Source of the DNA: Gemmatimonadota bacterium
GTDB lineage: Bacteria > Gemmatimonadota > Gemmatimonadetes > Longimicrobiales > Gaopeijiaceae
Assembly: GCA_030428885.1 (NCBI GenBank)
Contig: JAUIEJ010000007.1
Location: 303,467 to 367,466, forward strand
DNA length: 64,000 bases
Direction of reading: 5' to 3'
Shown here: in pieces, positions 27,398-36,856 of the stretch
Position numbering within the stretch: the stretch's first letter is position 1
How the letters are laid out: each line of letters opens with the position of its first letter
The notes under the pieces: model-generated
The model's database searches: none
Told to the model about the DNA's origin: nothing
What the model saw: the letters and a program-made list of their open reading frames with translations, nothing else
Program-made: the position numbers and the translations under genes

Positions 27398-29310
27398 TGT
27401 CCCGCTCCGACGCCGACCTGCTGCGGGTGTCCACCGCGGGAAGCGTGGACGACGGCAAGAGCACGCTCATCGGCCGGCTGCTCTACGACACCCGCTCCAT
27501 CTTCCAGGACCAGCTCGAGCAGATCGAGGGCGCCAGCCGACGCCTCGGCGAGGAGGAGGTCAACCTCGCCCTCCTCACCGACGGGCTCCGGGCCGAGCGG
27601 GAGCAGAAGATCACCATCGACGTGGCCTACCGGTACTTCGCCACGCCGCGCCGCACCTTCATCCTGGCCGACACGCCGGGGCACGTGCAGTACACCCGGA
27701 ACATGGTGACCGGGGCCTCCACCGCCGACCTCGCCGTGGTGCTCATCGACGCGACCAAAGGCGTGCTCACCCAGTCCCGGCGTCACGCCTTCATCGCCTC
27801 GCTCCTGGGCATTCCCCACATGATCGTGGCGGTGAACAAGATGGACCTGGTGGACTGGTCGGAGGAGGTGTTCGATGAGATCCGCCACGACTTCTCGAGC
27901 TTCGCAAGCCGGCTCACGGTGCGGGACGTCGTCTTCGTGCCCCTGAGCGCCCTGAAGGGCGACAACGTGGTGCACCGCTCCGAGCGCATGCCGTGGTACG
28001 GCGGCGGCTCACTCCTCCACCACCTGGAGTCGGTGACGGTGGGGGGGCGGCTCAACACCATCGACTTCCGCTTCCCGGTGCAGACCGTGATCCGCCCCAA
28101 CGCCGAGTTCCGGGGGCTGGCGGGCACGGTGGCCTCGGGCCGGGTCACGGCCGGCGACCCGGTGGTGGTCCTCCCGTCGGGGATCGAGACCACGGTGGCG
28201 GGGGTCCGCACCGCCGACGGCCCCCGCCCCCACGCCGAAGCGGGCGAAGCCGTGGTGGTGACGGTCTCCGACGACGTGGACATCGCCCGAGGCGACATGC
28301 TGGTGCGCCCCCGAAACCTGCCCGAGGTGGCCGACACCCTGGAGGCCTACCTCTGCTGGATGCACGCCGAGCCCCTGCGCCTCCACCACCGGTATCTGCT
28401 TCAGCACACCACGCGCCGCACGCCGGCTTTCGTGCGAGGTCTCGAGTACCGGTTCGACATCGACACCCTGCACCGGGAAGACGCCGAACGCCTGGAGCTG
28501 AACGAGATCGGCCGGGTGGTCATCGACACCACCCAGCCCCTCTTCTTCGACTCCTATCGGATGAACATCCAGACCGGGTCGTTCGTCCTCATCGATCCCC
28601 ACACCAACGCCACGGTGGCGGCGGGCATGATCCGGAGCGGCGAGACCCGCCTGGACGACGCCGCGCCCCACGGCGAGAGCGCCGCCTCCGACGACCGCCC
28701 CGTGTCGCCCAACGTCACCCTTCCCGACCCGGGGGTGGCCCGGCGGGAGCGGGAGGCGCGCAACGGCCACGGGTCCGGGGTGATCTGGCTCACGGGCCGC
28801 CCCGGCGCCGGCAAGTCCACGGTGGCCCGAGCGCTGGAGCGGCACCTCTTCGACGACGGGGTGAGCACGGTGCTGCTGGACGGCGACGCGGTGCGCCACG
28901 GGCTGTGCGGCGACCTGGGTTTCTCGGCCGACGACCGGGCCGAGAACATTCGCCGGGTCGGCGAGGTGGCCGGGCTCTTCGCCGAAAACGGCCAGGTGGT
29001 GATCGCCGCCTTCGTGTCTCCGTACCGCCGGGATCGGGACCGGATCCGCGACCTGGTGGGCCCGCAGCGATTCGTGGAGGTGGAGGTCACGGCCCCCGAG
29101 TCGGTTCTGCTGGAGCGCGACCCCAAGGGTCTCTACGCGGCCTTCGCCCACGGGCGGATCACGGGCCTCACGGGGATGGACGCGCCGTACGAGGCGCCCC
29201 TCGACCCCGCGCTGGTGGTCGACACCTCCCGCACGTCGGTGGCCCGGGCCGTGGGCGCGCTCCGGGCCGAACTCGAGTCCCGGGGCATGATCCCGGCGGA
29301 CCGGGACTGA
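27397..29310 (+). CDS. cysNC: Bifunctional sulfate adenylyltransferase subunit 1/APS kinase (CysNC)
   Basis: 637 residues. The N-terminal ~430 are the CysN GTPase that drives APS formation: P-loop GSVDDGKST, DTPGH, NKMD, then EF-Tu-like beta barrels. A short linker leads to an APS kinase domain (about 460-637): P-loop TGRPGAGKSTVA, LLDGDAVRHGL and FAHGRITGLTGMDAPYEAP. The fusion turns APS directly into PAPS, the donor for sulfotransferases or the substrate of PAPS reductase. The start overlaps the cysD stop. No reductase or sulfotransferase gene is in the window. It converges on the manC-like gene with a 3-bp gap. Confidence 0.95.
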   Translation: MSRSDADLLRVSTAGSVDDGKSTLIGRLLYDTRSIFQDQLEQIEGASRRLGEEEVNLALLTDGLRAEREQKITIDVAYRYFATPRRTFILADTPGHVQYTRNMVTGASTADLAVVLIDATKGVLTQSRRHAFIASLLGIPHMIVAVNKMDLVDWSEEVFDEIRHDFSSFASRLTVRDVVFVPLSALKGDNVVHRSERMPWYGGGSLLHHLESVTVGGRLNTIDFRFPVQTVIRPNAEFRGLAGTVASGRVTAGDPVVVLPSGIETTVAGVRTADGPRPHAEAGEAVVVTVSDDVDIARGDMLVRPRNLPEVADTLEAYLCWMHAEPLRLHHRYLLQHTTRRTPAFVRGLEYRFDIDTLHREDAERLELNEIGRVVIDTTQPLFFDSYRMNIQTGSFVLIDPHTNATVAAGMIRSGETRLDDAAPHGESAASDDRPVSPNVTLPDPGVARREREARNGHGSGVIWLTGRPGAGKSTVARALERHLFDDGVSTVLLDGDAVRHGLCGDLGFSADDRAENIRRVGEVAGLFAENGQVVIAAFVSPYRRDRDRIRDLVGPQRFVEVEVTAPESVLLERDPKGLYAAFAHGRITGLTGMDAPYEAPLDPALVVDTSRTSVARAVGALRAELESRGMIPADRD

Positions 29311-29313
29311 GGG

Positions 29314-30756
29314 TCAGGCGTCGTCCGGCGGGTCTTCCCGACCGTAGCGATCTTCGAGGCGCACGATGTCGTCCTCGCCCAGGTACGATCCCGTCTGGAC
29401 CTCGATGATCTCCATGAGGCCCTCGTGGCGATTCTCCAGGCGATGGACGGCGCCCAGGGGAATGTGGACCGACTCCCCGACCTGCACCTCCAGCACCTCG
29501 TCGTCGCGGGTGACGGTGGCCGTGCCCCGCACCACGACCCACTGCTCGGCCCGGTGGTGGTGGTACTGGAGCGACAGGCAGCCGCCGGGGTGCACCGAGA
29601 TGCGCTTCACCTGGAATCCGTCGCCGCCGTCGAGCACCTGATAGGCGCCCCACGGACGCAGAACCCGCACATGGGACTCCACCTCGGTTCGTCCCTCGGC
29701 CCGGAGTCCCTCCACCAGCGACTTCAGCTCCGACGAACGCTCCCGGCCGGTGACCAGCACCACGTCGTCGGTCTCCACCACGATGAGATCGTCGACCCCC
29801 ACACAGGCCACGAGCCGGTCGTCGGAGCGGACGTAGCTGTTGGTCACGTCGGCGAGAGCCACGTCGCCCTCCACCACGTTGCCGTCGCCGTCGGGCGCCC
29901 GGAGCCGGCGAACCGCGTCCCACGACCCGGCGTCGTCCCATCCCGCCGCCAGAGGCACCACCATGCCTCGGTGGGTCTGCTCCATGACCGCGTAGTCCAC
30001 CGACTCCCCGCGGATCGACTCGAAGGGCCCGGCGGCCAGGTGACGGGTGAGGCCGTCGGCGTCGTCGTGCCCCTGGCGCCACGCCGCGTCGACCTGCGCC
30101 GCCATTTCGGGGCGCGCCGCCGCCAGTTCCTCCAGGAGGCGCGACGCCTTGAAGAGGAACATGCCGCTGTTCCAGAGGTGCATCCCGCCCCGAACGTAGG
30201 CCTCGGCGGTGGCGGCGTCGGGCTTTTCGACGAATTCCTCGATGGGGCGGGCGCCGTCTCCGCCCCCGGCCGAACGAATGTAGCCGAACCCGGTCTCGGG
30301 CCGGTCGGGCACGATCCCGAAGGTCACCAACGCCCCCTCGGCCGCCGCCTCGGCCCCGCGCCGCACCGCGGCCCGGAACGCCTCGGGGTCGCGCACCACA
30401 TGATCGGCGGGGAGCACCAGGAGCAGGCCGTCGCCCCGGGTCTCCAGGAGGTCGCGGGCGGCCGCCGCGATGGCCGGAGCCGTATTGCGAGCGTGGGGTT
30501 CCAACACCAGGCGGAGGTCGGACCGCCCGATCTCCCGCCCCTGCTCGGCCACCAGGAACCGGTGGCTTTCGTTGGTCACCACCAGCCAGCGGTCGCCGGC
30601 GAGATCACCGACCCTCAGGCAGGTCTCCTGGAAGAGGGAGCGATCGCCGGTGAGGCGGGCGAACTGCTTGGGCAGCGCCGAGCGCGACACGGGCCACAGC
30701 CGCGTGCCGCTGCCGCCACACAGGAGGACGGGGACGACGGGGTTGGGAGAAGTCAC
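29314..30756 (-). CDS. manC: Mannose-1-phosphate guanylyltransferase/mannose-6-phosphate isomerase
   Basis: 480 residues from a GTG at 30756, the full length of ManC/CpsB enzymes. The N-terminal nucleotidyltransferase has LLCGGSGTRLWPVSR, LPADH, FGIVPDRPETGFGYI, FVEKPD and WNSGMF. The C-terminal cupin (about 365-475) has VKRISVHPGGCLSLQYHHHRAEQWV for phosphomannose isomerisation. It makes GDP-mannose for surface polysaccharide. The upstream wecB-like gene on the same strand is 37 bp away, so both sugar-nucleotide genes are probably one operon. No phosphomannomutase is nearby. Confidence 0.94.
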   Translation of the reverse strand: MTSPNPVVPVLLCGGSGTRLWPVSRSALPKQFARLTGDRSLFQETCLRVGDLAGDRWLVVTNESHRFLVAEQGREIGRSDLRLVLEPHARNTAPAIAAAARDLLETRGDGLLLVLPADHVVRDPEAFRAAVRRGAEAAAEGALVTFGIVPDRPETGFGYIRSAGGGDGARPIEEFVEKPDAATAEAYVRGGMHLWNSGMFLFKASRLLEELAAARPEMAAQVDAAWRQGHDDADGLTRHLAAGPFESIRGESVDYAVMEQTHRGMVVPLAAGWDDAGSWDAVRRLRAPDGDGNVVEGDVALADVTNSYVRSDDRLVACVGVDDLIVVETDDVVLVTGRERSSELKSLVEGLRAEGRTEVESHVRVLRPWGAYQVLDGGDGFQVKRISVHPGGCLSLQYHHHRAEQWVVVRGTATVTRDDEVLEVQVGESVHIPLGAVHRLENRHEGLMEIIEVQTGSYLGEDDIVRLEDRYGREDPPDDA

Positions 30757-30793
30757 GGTTGGATTGCCTGAAGGGGAACGGCCGGGACGCACT

Positions 30794-32020
30794 TCAGTTG
30801 AGAATCGGCCCCGGAGACTCCGGATTGAAGTCTCGCGCGACCCAGTCGCCGACGGTCCGGGGCGTGCCACGGAGAGCGCTGGCCACGATGTCCGCGATCC
30901 GCTCCCCGGCCCGGCCGTCGCCGTACGGGTTGATCCCCTCCCGTCGCCCCTCTCCCGCCCGCGCCTCGGCCAGAACCGCCCGTCCACGAGCCAAGATCCG
31001 CGCGCGATCGGTCCCCACCAACTCGGCGGCGCCGGCCTCGATACCCTCGGGTCGCTCCGTCACCTCCCGGAGCACCAGGACCGGCGTGCCGAACGACGGC
31101 GCCTCTTCCTGGATCCCCCCGGAGTCGGTGAGGACGAGGTCCGCCCACCGGACCACGGCCATGAGATCGAAGTAGTCCACCGGATCCAGGAGGCGGATCC
31201 GGTCGTGTCCGCCGAGGATCTCGTGGGCGGGGCCCCGGACGTTGGGGTTGGGATGCACCGGGTACACCACCTCGAGATCGGGCTCGGCCTCCACCAGGTC
31301 GAGGATGCCCCCGAGGGCGTCCCGGATGGGCTGACCGAACGACTCCCGACGATGGAGGGTCACCACGGCCAACCGCCCCTCGCCGGCCCTACGGCGCCGG
31401 AGAGCCGCCTCGAGTCCGGGATCGACCACGGTGCCCGAGGCATCGAGCGACTGGAGTGCGTCGACCACGGGATTGCCCGTCACGAACACACGATCCGGAG
31501 GGACGTTCTCTTTCAGGAGGTTCTCCGCGGAGCGAACGGTCGGGGCGAAGTACCAGTCGGAGAGGACATCGGTCAGACGCCGGAAGATCTCCTCGGGCCA
31601 GGGAGCCCACTTGTCACCACTCCGCAAGCCGGCCTCCACGTGCCCCACCCGGACCTTCTCGAAGAACGCCGTCAGGGCGGCAAACGCCACCGTCGCCGTG
31701 TCGCCCTGGACCAGGATCACCTCGGGACGGGCCTCCCGCACGACCTCGCGGAGGCCGTCGAGACACCCGTGGGCCACGTCGTACAAGGTCTGGCCTGGGC
31801 GCATGAGTTCGAGGTCGAACCTCGCCTGCAGCCCGAATCGGTCCATGACCTGACCCACGAGGTCGGTGTGTTGGCCCGTCAGAACCAGGTCGACACGGAT
31901 ATCGGGGCGGCGACGAAGCGCCTCGTAGACCGGCGCCATCTTGATGGCTTCCGGGCGGGTGCCCACCACCACGAGTACGCCGGGTCGCTCGTCGTCCGCC
32001 GCCTTCAGGGGGCGTTCCAT
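30794..32020 (-). CDS. wecB: UDP-N-acetylglucosamine 2-epimerase (non-hydrolysing)
   Basis: 408 residues from the ATG at 32020. It interconverts UDP-GlcNAc and UDP-ManNAc in the cytosol, giving a precursor for capsules and enterobacterial-common-antigen-like glycans. Family motifs: VVVGTRPEAIKMAPV, QGDTATV, HVEAGLRSGDKWAPWPEE, PVHPNPNVRGPA and TDSGGIQEEAPSFGTPVLVLR. The usual HRREN motif reads HRRES here, a mild change. It is divergent from the glycosyltransferase at 32232, with a 211-bp gap likely to hold both promoters, and upstream of manC. Confidence 0.93.
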   Translation of the reverse strand: MERPLKAADDERPGVLVVVGTRPEAIKMAPVYEALRRRPDIRVDLVLTGQHTDLVGQVMDRFGLQARFDLELMRPGQTLYDVAHGCLDGLREVVREARPEVILVQGDTATVAFAALTAFFEKVRVGHVEAGLRSGDKWAPWPEEIFRRLTDVLSDWYFAPTVRSAENLLKENVPPDRVFVTGNPVVDALQSLDASGTVVDPGLEAALRRRRAGEGRLAVVTLHRRESFGQPIRDALGGILDLVEAEPDLEVVYPVHPNPNVRGPAHEILGGHDRIRLLDPVDYFDLMAVVRWADLVLTDSGGIQEEAPSFGTPVLVLREVTERPEGIEAGAAELVGTDRARILARGRAVLAEARAGEGRREGINPYGDGRAGERIADIVASALRGTPRTVGDWVARDFNPESPGPILN

Positions 32021-32231
32021 GGCCTTCGGAGGGAAGCGGGAGGGAGGCGGTTCCGCCTTGGATGTGCGCTTCGGAACGTGAACGGCGCCCGAAACGGACG
32101 CAAGGGTCGGTCGGCCGCACCCGCAGAGCCGATCGGCGAGGGATTGGAGCGCCACCCCTCGCCCAACCGCGGGAGTTCGACCACGTTTGTACGGTGCCAC
32201 ACCCCTACTCCAGCAGCCGGCTGCCCGACGC

Positions 32232-33401
32232 ATGCCCCCCACGGCCCCCTATCTGCTGATCGTCCGGAACGGTCCCGTCTACGACCTGGAGAACACCCTC
32301 GGGTTCTTCTCTCGGACCTTCGGGTCGCATTTCGACGGCGAGATCTGTACCTACGGCAACGATCCCGACCATCTCTCGGCCGCGGGCTTCGACGTGCGCC
32401 GATACCGGTGGAGGAACTCCCGCAACTTGTTCGGCAGGGCCGGCTACGTCGCCTGGGTCCTCCGCCGGGCCATCCGGGCGCGGTGGTTCAAACGCCGCCG
32501 GCTCATCATGATCGCCTACGATCCGTTTCAGAGCGGGATGATCGGGCTCCTGGTCAAGTGGTTCACCGGCGCCACCTTCATCTGCGAGGTGAACGGCGTC
32601 TACGGAGACGACGACAACCTGGTGGACATGCCCGATCCAGAGCAGCGGGCCGAGCGGAAGCGGTCCATGCTCCGCTTCGGGTCGTGGGTTCTCCGGCGGG
32701 CCGACTTCGTGAAGGTGCTGTTCCCCGAACAGCTGGCCGGATTCGCCCCCGACGCCCAGGAGCGGCCCCGGACCTGGTTCTTCGACCTCATCGACGCCGA
32801 CACCTTCCAGCCCCGGGGCCTCGCGCCCGAGAAGCGCATCGTCTTCGCCGGGCACCCGTTCCTGCGGAAGGGTCTCGATATCCTGCTCCAGGCCTGGGCC
32901 CGGACCCGGGACGACTTTCCCGAGTGGACCCTCTCCCTCGTGGGGTGGGCCATCGAGGAACCGGCTCGGGAGCGGGAACTCCCCACCGACGGCGTGGTGT
33001 TCGTGCCCCCATCGCCCCCGGCGGAGCTCGCCGGACTCATCGAGGCGTCGGCCGGCCTGATTCTCCCGTCCCGCTCCGAGGGCATGGGGCGGGTGCTCCT
33101 GGAGGCGGCCCTCCTGGGTCGCCCCCGCCTGGGCAGCCGGGTCGGCGGCATTCCCTACTACATCGACGACGATGTGGACGGACTGCTCTTCGATCCCGTG
33201 GACGTGGACGCCCTGGAGGCCGTACTGCGGCGATTCATGGGCGATGAAGACCTCCGGACCCGCCTGGGCGCCGCCGCTCGGCAGCGGGCCCTGAAGTCGT
33301 TCACCTCCGAGGAGTACGTGCGTCGCTACGCCGAGGTCGTGAAGGACCTCACCGGCTGGGAGCGCGACTCCTCCGACCGTCCCACCCTTCCCTCCTCCTG
33401 A
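32232..33401 (+). CDS. Family-4-type glycosyltransferase
   Basis: 389 residues from the ATG at 32232. The frame is open to a TTG at 32187, but residues before MPPTAPYLLIVRNG look random; no good ribosome-binding site settles it. GT-B fold: the N-terminal half carries ICEVNGVYGDDDNLVDM. The C-terminal half starts near IVFAGHPFLRKGLDILLQAW and has the donor-binding stretch LIEASAGLILPSRSEGMGRVLLEAALLGRP, including the E-x7-E pattern of GT4 enzymes. It probably transfers a sugar from a nucleotide donor onto a lipid-linked glycan at the inner membrane. It lies 8 bp before the saccharopine-dehydrogenase-like gene. Confidence 0.85.
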   Translation: MPPTAPYLLIVRNGPVYDLENTLGFFSRTFGSHFDGEICTYGNDPDHLSAAGFDVRRYRWRNSRNLFGRAGYVAWVLRRAIRARWFKRRRLIMIAYDPFQSGMIGLLVKWFTGATFICEVNGVYGDDDNLVDMPDPEQRAERKRSMLRFGSWVLRRADFVKVLFPEQLAGFAPDAQERPRTWFFDLIDADTFQPRGLAPEKRIVFAGHPFLRKGLDILLQAWARTRDDFPEWTLSLVGWAIEEPARERELPTDGVVFVPPSPPAELAGLIEASAGLILPSRSEGMGRVLLEAALLGRPRLGSRVGGIPYYIDDDVDGLLFDPVDVDALEAVLRRFMGDEDLRTRLGAAARQRALKSFTSEEYVRRYAEVVKDLTGWERDSSDRPTLPSS

Positions 33402-33409
33402 CCTCCCCC

Positions 33410-34546
33410 ATGCACATCGTCGTCCTCGGAGCCGGCCGCGTCGGCAACGCCATCGTCCGTGACCTCTCCGCCGAAGCGGAGTTCTCCGTCACCGTCGTCG
33501 ATCTCGACCCCCAGATGGAGTCCCGTCTCGAGGGGTTGGACGTGGAATTCGAACTCCACGACCTCTCCCGCCCCGGGAACGTGGCCGCCGCCGTGCAGGA
33601 CGCCGATCTGGTGGTGGGCTGCGTGCCCGGCTTCATGGGCTACGGAACCGTGGAGGCCGCCCTGGGGCAGGGCAAACCCGTGGTGGACATCTCGTTCTTC
33701 GAGGAGGACGCCTTCGGACTGGACGAGCAGGCGAAGGAGGCGGGGGTGCCGTGTCTCGTGGACTGCGGAGTGGCCCCGGGCCTCTCCAACCTGATTCTGG
33801 GACACATGGAGGCCACCCTCGACGAAACCCTCGCCTTCAAGGCCCTCATCGGGGGACTCCCGGTGGAACGGGACTGGCCGTGGGAATACAAGGCCCCCTT
33901 CTCGCCCCGGGACGTGATCCAGGAGTACGTGCGGCCGGCTCGCATGCGGCGCAACGGGCGTGACGTGACCCTCCCGGCGCTGTCGGAGGTGGAACTGGTG
34001 CACTTCCCGGGGCTGGGCACCCTCGAGGCCTTCAACACCGACGGGCTGCGGACGCTTCTGGAGACCAGCGCGGTGCCCGACCTCGTGGAGAAGACCATGC
34101 GCTACCCCGGCCACGCCGACCGCATGCGGGTGCTGCGGGAAGCCGGCTTCTTCGCCGACGAGGAGATCCTGGTGCCGTCGGGGACCGTCCGCCCCCGGGA
34201 CGTCACCGAGACGCTGCTGTTCGACGCCTGGCAGTTCGACGAAGGGGAGCCCGACCTCACGGTGGGACGGTTCACCATCGACGGCGGGAGCGACGGCGCC
34301 CGGGTGCGCCACGTGTACGATCTCCTGGACTACTACAACCCGGATACCGAGACGTCGTCCATGGCCCGCACGACGGGCTATACCTGCGCCGCCATGGTGC
34401 GGCTCGTGGCCACCGGGCGCTGGGCCGAAGCCGGTCTGGCTCCCGCCGAGGTCGTGGGCCGGAACCAGGCCTGCTTCGACTTCGTGCTCCAGCATCTGGC
34501 CGAGCGGGGCGTGCACCTCTTCCACCGGGTCGAGACGCTGGACTGA
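33410..34546 (+). CDS. Saccharopine dehydrogenase-like oxidoreductase (LYS9 type)
   Basis: 378 residues. The N-terminal Rossmann fold MHIVVLGAGRVGNAIVRDL binds NAD(P); VVGCVPGFMGYGTVEAAL, VDISFFEEDAF, CLVDCGVAPGLSNLILG and the C-terminal TGYTCAAMVRLVATGRW match the LYS9/Lys dehydrogenase-like family. Reactions in this family join or split amino-acid/keto-acid pairs such as saccharopine, or oxidise lysine. No other lysine gene is present, so the substrate is open. Cytosolic. It follows the glycosyltransferase by 8 bp and may share its transcript. Confidence 0.85.
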   Translation: MHIVVLGAGRVGNAIVRDLSAEAEFSVTVVDLDPQMESRLEGLDVEFELHDLSRPGNVAAAVQDADLVVGCVPGFMGYGTVEAALGQGKPVVDISFFEEDAFGLDEQAKEAGVPCLVDCGVAPGLSNLILGHMEATLDETLAFKALIGGLPVERDWPWEYKAPFSPRDVIQEYVRPARMRRNGRDVTLPALSEVELVHFPGLGTLEAFNTDGLRTLLETSAVPDLVEKTMRYPGHADRMRVLREAGFFADEEILVPSGTVRPRDVTETLLFDAWQFDEGEPDLTVGRFTIDGGSDGARVRHVYDLLDYYNPDTETSSMARTTGYTCAAMVRLVATGRWAEAGLAPAEVVGRNQACFDFVLQHLAERGVHLFHRVETLD

Positions 34547-34641
34547 CGAACCGCTTGCCCGGACACGGGCGGCAGTGCACACTCCCCCGCGCGAGCGCGC
34601 GTCGGCAATCCGCGTGCGTCCATCCCCGGAGGGAGTCCCCC

Positions 34642-36831
34642 ATGAAGAAGTCCGTCCTCGTTCTTGCATGCGTGTTCGGTGCGTGCGCCCCCCCGAGCGA
34701 CTCCGGCACCGCCTCGAGCGGCGAGGCCGGCGCGTGGGAGGCCCAGGCCGAGCGCATCACCATCATCCGGGACGATTGGGGGATCCCCCACATCTACGCG
34801 CCCACCGACGAGGACGCCGTCTTCGGGATGGTCTACGCCCAGGCCGAGGACGACTACGAGCGGGTGGAGCGCAACTACCTCTTCGCCCTGGGGCGCCTCG
34901 CCGAGAAGCACGGCGAAGAGGAGCTCTGGAACGACCTCCGCATGCGGCTCTTCGTGGACGCCGACGACCTTCGGGCGCGGTATGACGGGAGCCCCGACTG
35001 GCTCAAGGGCGTCATGGACGGCTGGGCCGCGGGGCTCAACTACTACCTCCACACCCACCCGGACCCCGACGGCACCCGGACCATCGACCGCTACGAGCCG
35101 TGGATGGCACTGTCGTTCACGGAGGGAAGCATCGGGGGCGACATCGAGCGCATCTCGACCCGGGGGCTGGAGGCGTTCTACGGGGCGGAATCCGGGGTGC
35201 CGGCGGAGGTCGTGGGCGACGCCTCCGGACGTGTGGACGGGGAGCCCCTCTCGGCCGACGTGATTCCCGAACCCACCGGGTCGAACGGTATCGCCATCGC
35301 CCCGGCGAACACGGTGGACGGGAACGCCCTGCTCCTCATCAACCCCCACACGTCCCACTACTTCCGGGCCGAGGTCCACGTGGTGAGCGACGAGGGCCTG
35401 AACGCCTACGGGGCCGTCACCTGGGGGCAGCCTTTCGTCTACCAGGGCTTCAACGAGACGGCGGGCTGGATGCACACCTCCACCGGGGCCGACGCCATCG
35501 ACGAGTTCGCCTACGAGGTGATCGAGCGGGATGACGGCGTCTACTACATGTACGGCGACGAGGAGCGCCGCATGGAGGAGCGGGACATCACCGTACCGTA
35601 CCTGGACGGGGGCGCCCTGGCGGAGCGGACCTTCCGGGTGTTTTACAGCCACGAGGGTCCCATCGTGCGCGCCCAGGGGGGCGACTGGGTCGCCGTGAAG
35701 CTCATGTTCGAGCCCGTGGACGCCCTTTCCCAGTCGTACGGGAGGACGAAGGCGGCGAATCTTGCCGAGTACCGGCAGGTCATGGAACTCCACACGAACT
35801 CGTCGAACAACACGCTGTTCGCCGACGCCGAAGGCAATATCGCCTACTTCCACGCCAATCACGTGCCCATCCGGGACACCTCGTTCGACTGGACGGCTCC
35901 GGTGGACGGCAACGACCCGGCCACGGCCTACCAGGGCCTCCACTCCATCGACGACAGCCCCCTGGTGATCAACCCGGCCAGCGGGTGGGTCATGTGCACC
36001 AACAACTGGCCGTACTCGGCGGCGGGCCCCGACGATCCGGCCACGCCCCGAGCCGAGGACTACCCGGCCTACATGGACCGATACGGCGAGAACCCCCGGG
36101 GAATCCACGCCATCGAGGTGCTCTCGGGGCGAATGGACTTCACCCTCGACGGCCTGGTGGACGCGGCGTACGACTCGTGGCTCCCCGTGTTCGCCGAGAT
36201 GATCCCGCCCCTGGTGGCGGCCTACGACGCCGACCCCCAGGCGCCGGCGGCGGCCGCCGTGGCCGAGCAGATCGAACTGCTCCGGTCGTGGGACCACCGG
36301 TTCGGTGTGGAGTCGGTGCCCACCTCCCTGGCCATCTACTGGGCCACGGAACTCCGGGGGGCGGCCCGGGGCGGCGATCCCTCCGACGCCGACCGCCTCA
36401 CGGCCCTGGCCGCGGCATCGGAGACCCTCACCGAGGACTTCGGCGACTGGCGGACGCCCTGGGGGGAGATCAACCGGTTCCAGCGCCTCACCGCCGACAT
36501 CGTCCCCACCTTCTCGGACGACGCGCCGAGCCTTCCCGTGGGGTTCACCTCGGCGACCTGGGGATCCCTGGCCGCCCACGGGCAGCGGGTGGCGAGCGAC
36601 ACGCGCCGGATCTACGGCACCCGGGGCAACAGCTTCGTGGCCGTGGTGGAATTCGGCGAGCAGGTGCGGGCCCGGGCCATCACCGCCGGGGGACAGAGCG
36701 GAGACCCCGACTCGCCCCACTTCGACGATCAGGCGGAGCGCTTCGCTGCGGGTGACCTGCGCCCCGTCTACTTCTACCGGCCCGACGTGGAAGCGGTGGC
36801 GGAGGAAACGTATCGGCCGGGGGCGCGGTGA
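34642..36831 (+). CDS. Penicillin-acylase family lipoprotein (Ntn hydrolase)
   Basis: 729 residues from the ATG at 34642, with GGAGGG upstream. The lipobox FGAC near residue 14 marks a lipoprotein. The alpha part begins ITIIRDDWGIPHIYAPT. The self-cleavage site is probably TGSNGIAIAP at about residue 213, where Ser would become the new N-terminal nucleophile; TWGQPFVYQGFNE, HTNSSNNTLFADAEGNIAY and the final RGNSFVAVVEF are typical of the beta chain. Family members hydrolyse amide bonds of penicillins, acyl-homoserine lactones or acyl-amino acids. The acyl substrate is unknown; quorum quenching is possible but unproven. Acts in the periplasm or at the outer membrane. Confidence 0.88.
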   Translation: MKKSVLVLACVFGACAPPSDSGTASSGEAGAWEAQAERITIIRDDWGIPHIYAPTDEDAVFGMVYAQAEDDYERVERNYLFALGRLAEKHGEEELWNDLRMRLFVDADDLRARYDGSPDWLKGVMDGWAAGLNYYLHTHPDPDGTRTIDRYEPWMALSFTEGSIGGDIERISTRGLEAFYGAESGVPAEVVGDASGRVDGEPLSADVIPEPTGSNGIAIAPANTVDGNALLLINPHTSHYFRAEVHVVSDEGLNAYGAVTWGQPFVYQGFNETAGWMHTSTGADAIDEFAYEVIERDDGVYYMYGDEERRMEERDITVPYLDGGALAERTFRVFYSHEGPIVRAQGGDWVAVKLMFEPVDALSQSYGRTKAANLAEYRQVMELHTNSSNNTLFADAEGNIAYFHANHVPIRDTSFDWTAPVDGNDPATAYQGLHSIDDSPLVINPASGWVMCTNNWPYSAAGPDDPATPRAEDYPAYMDRYGENPRGIHAIEVLSGRMDFTLDGLVDAAYDSWLPVFAEMIPPLVAAYDADPQAPAAAAVAEQIELLRSWDHRFGVESVPTSLAIYWATELRGAARGGDPSDADRLTALAAASETLTEDFGDWRTPWGEINRFQRLTADIVPTFSDDAPSLPVGFTSATWGSLAAHGQRVASDTRRIYGTRGNSFVAVVEFGEQVRARAITAGGQSGDPDSPHFDDQAERFAAGDLRPVYFYRPDVEAVAEETYRPGAR

Positions 36832-36856
36832 AGCCCAGGACAACCCCCGACCCATC

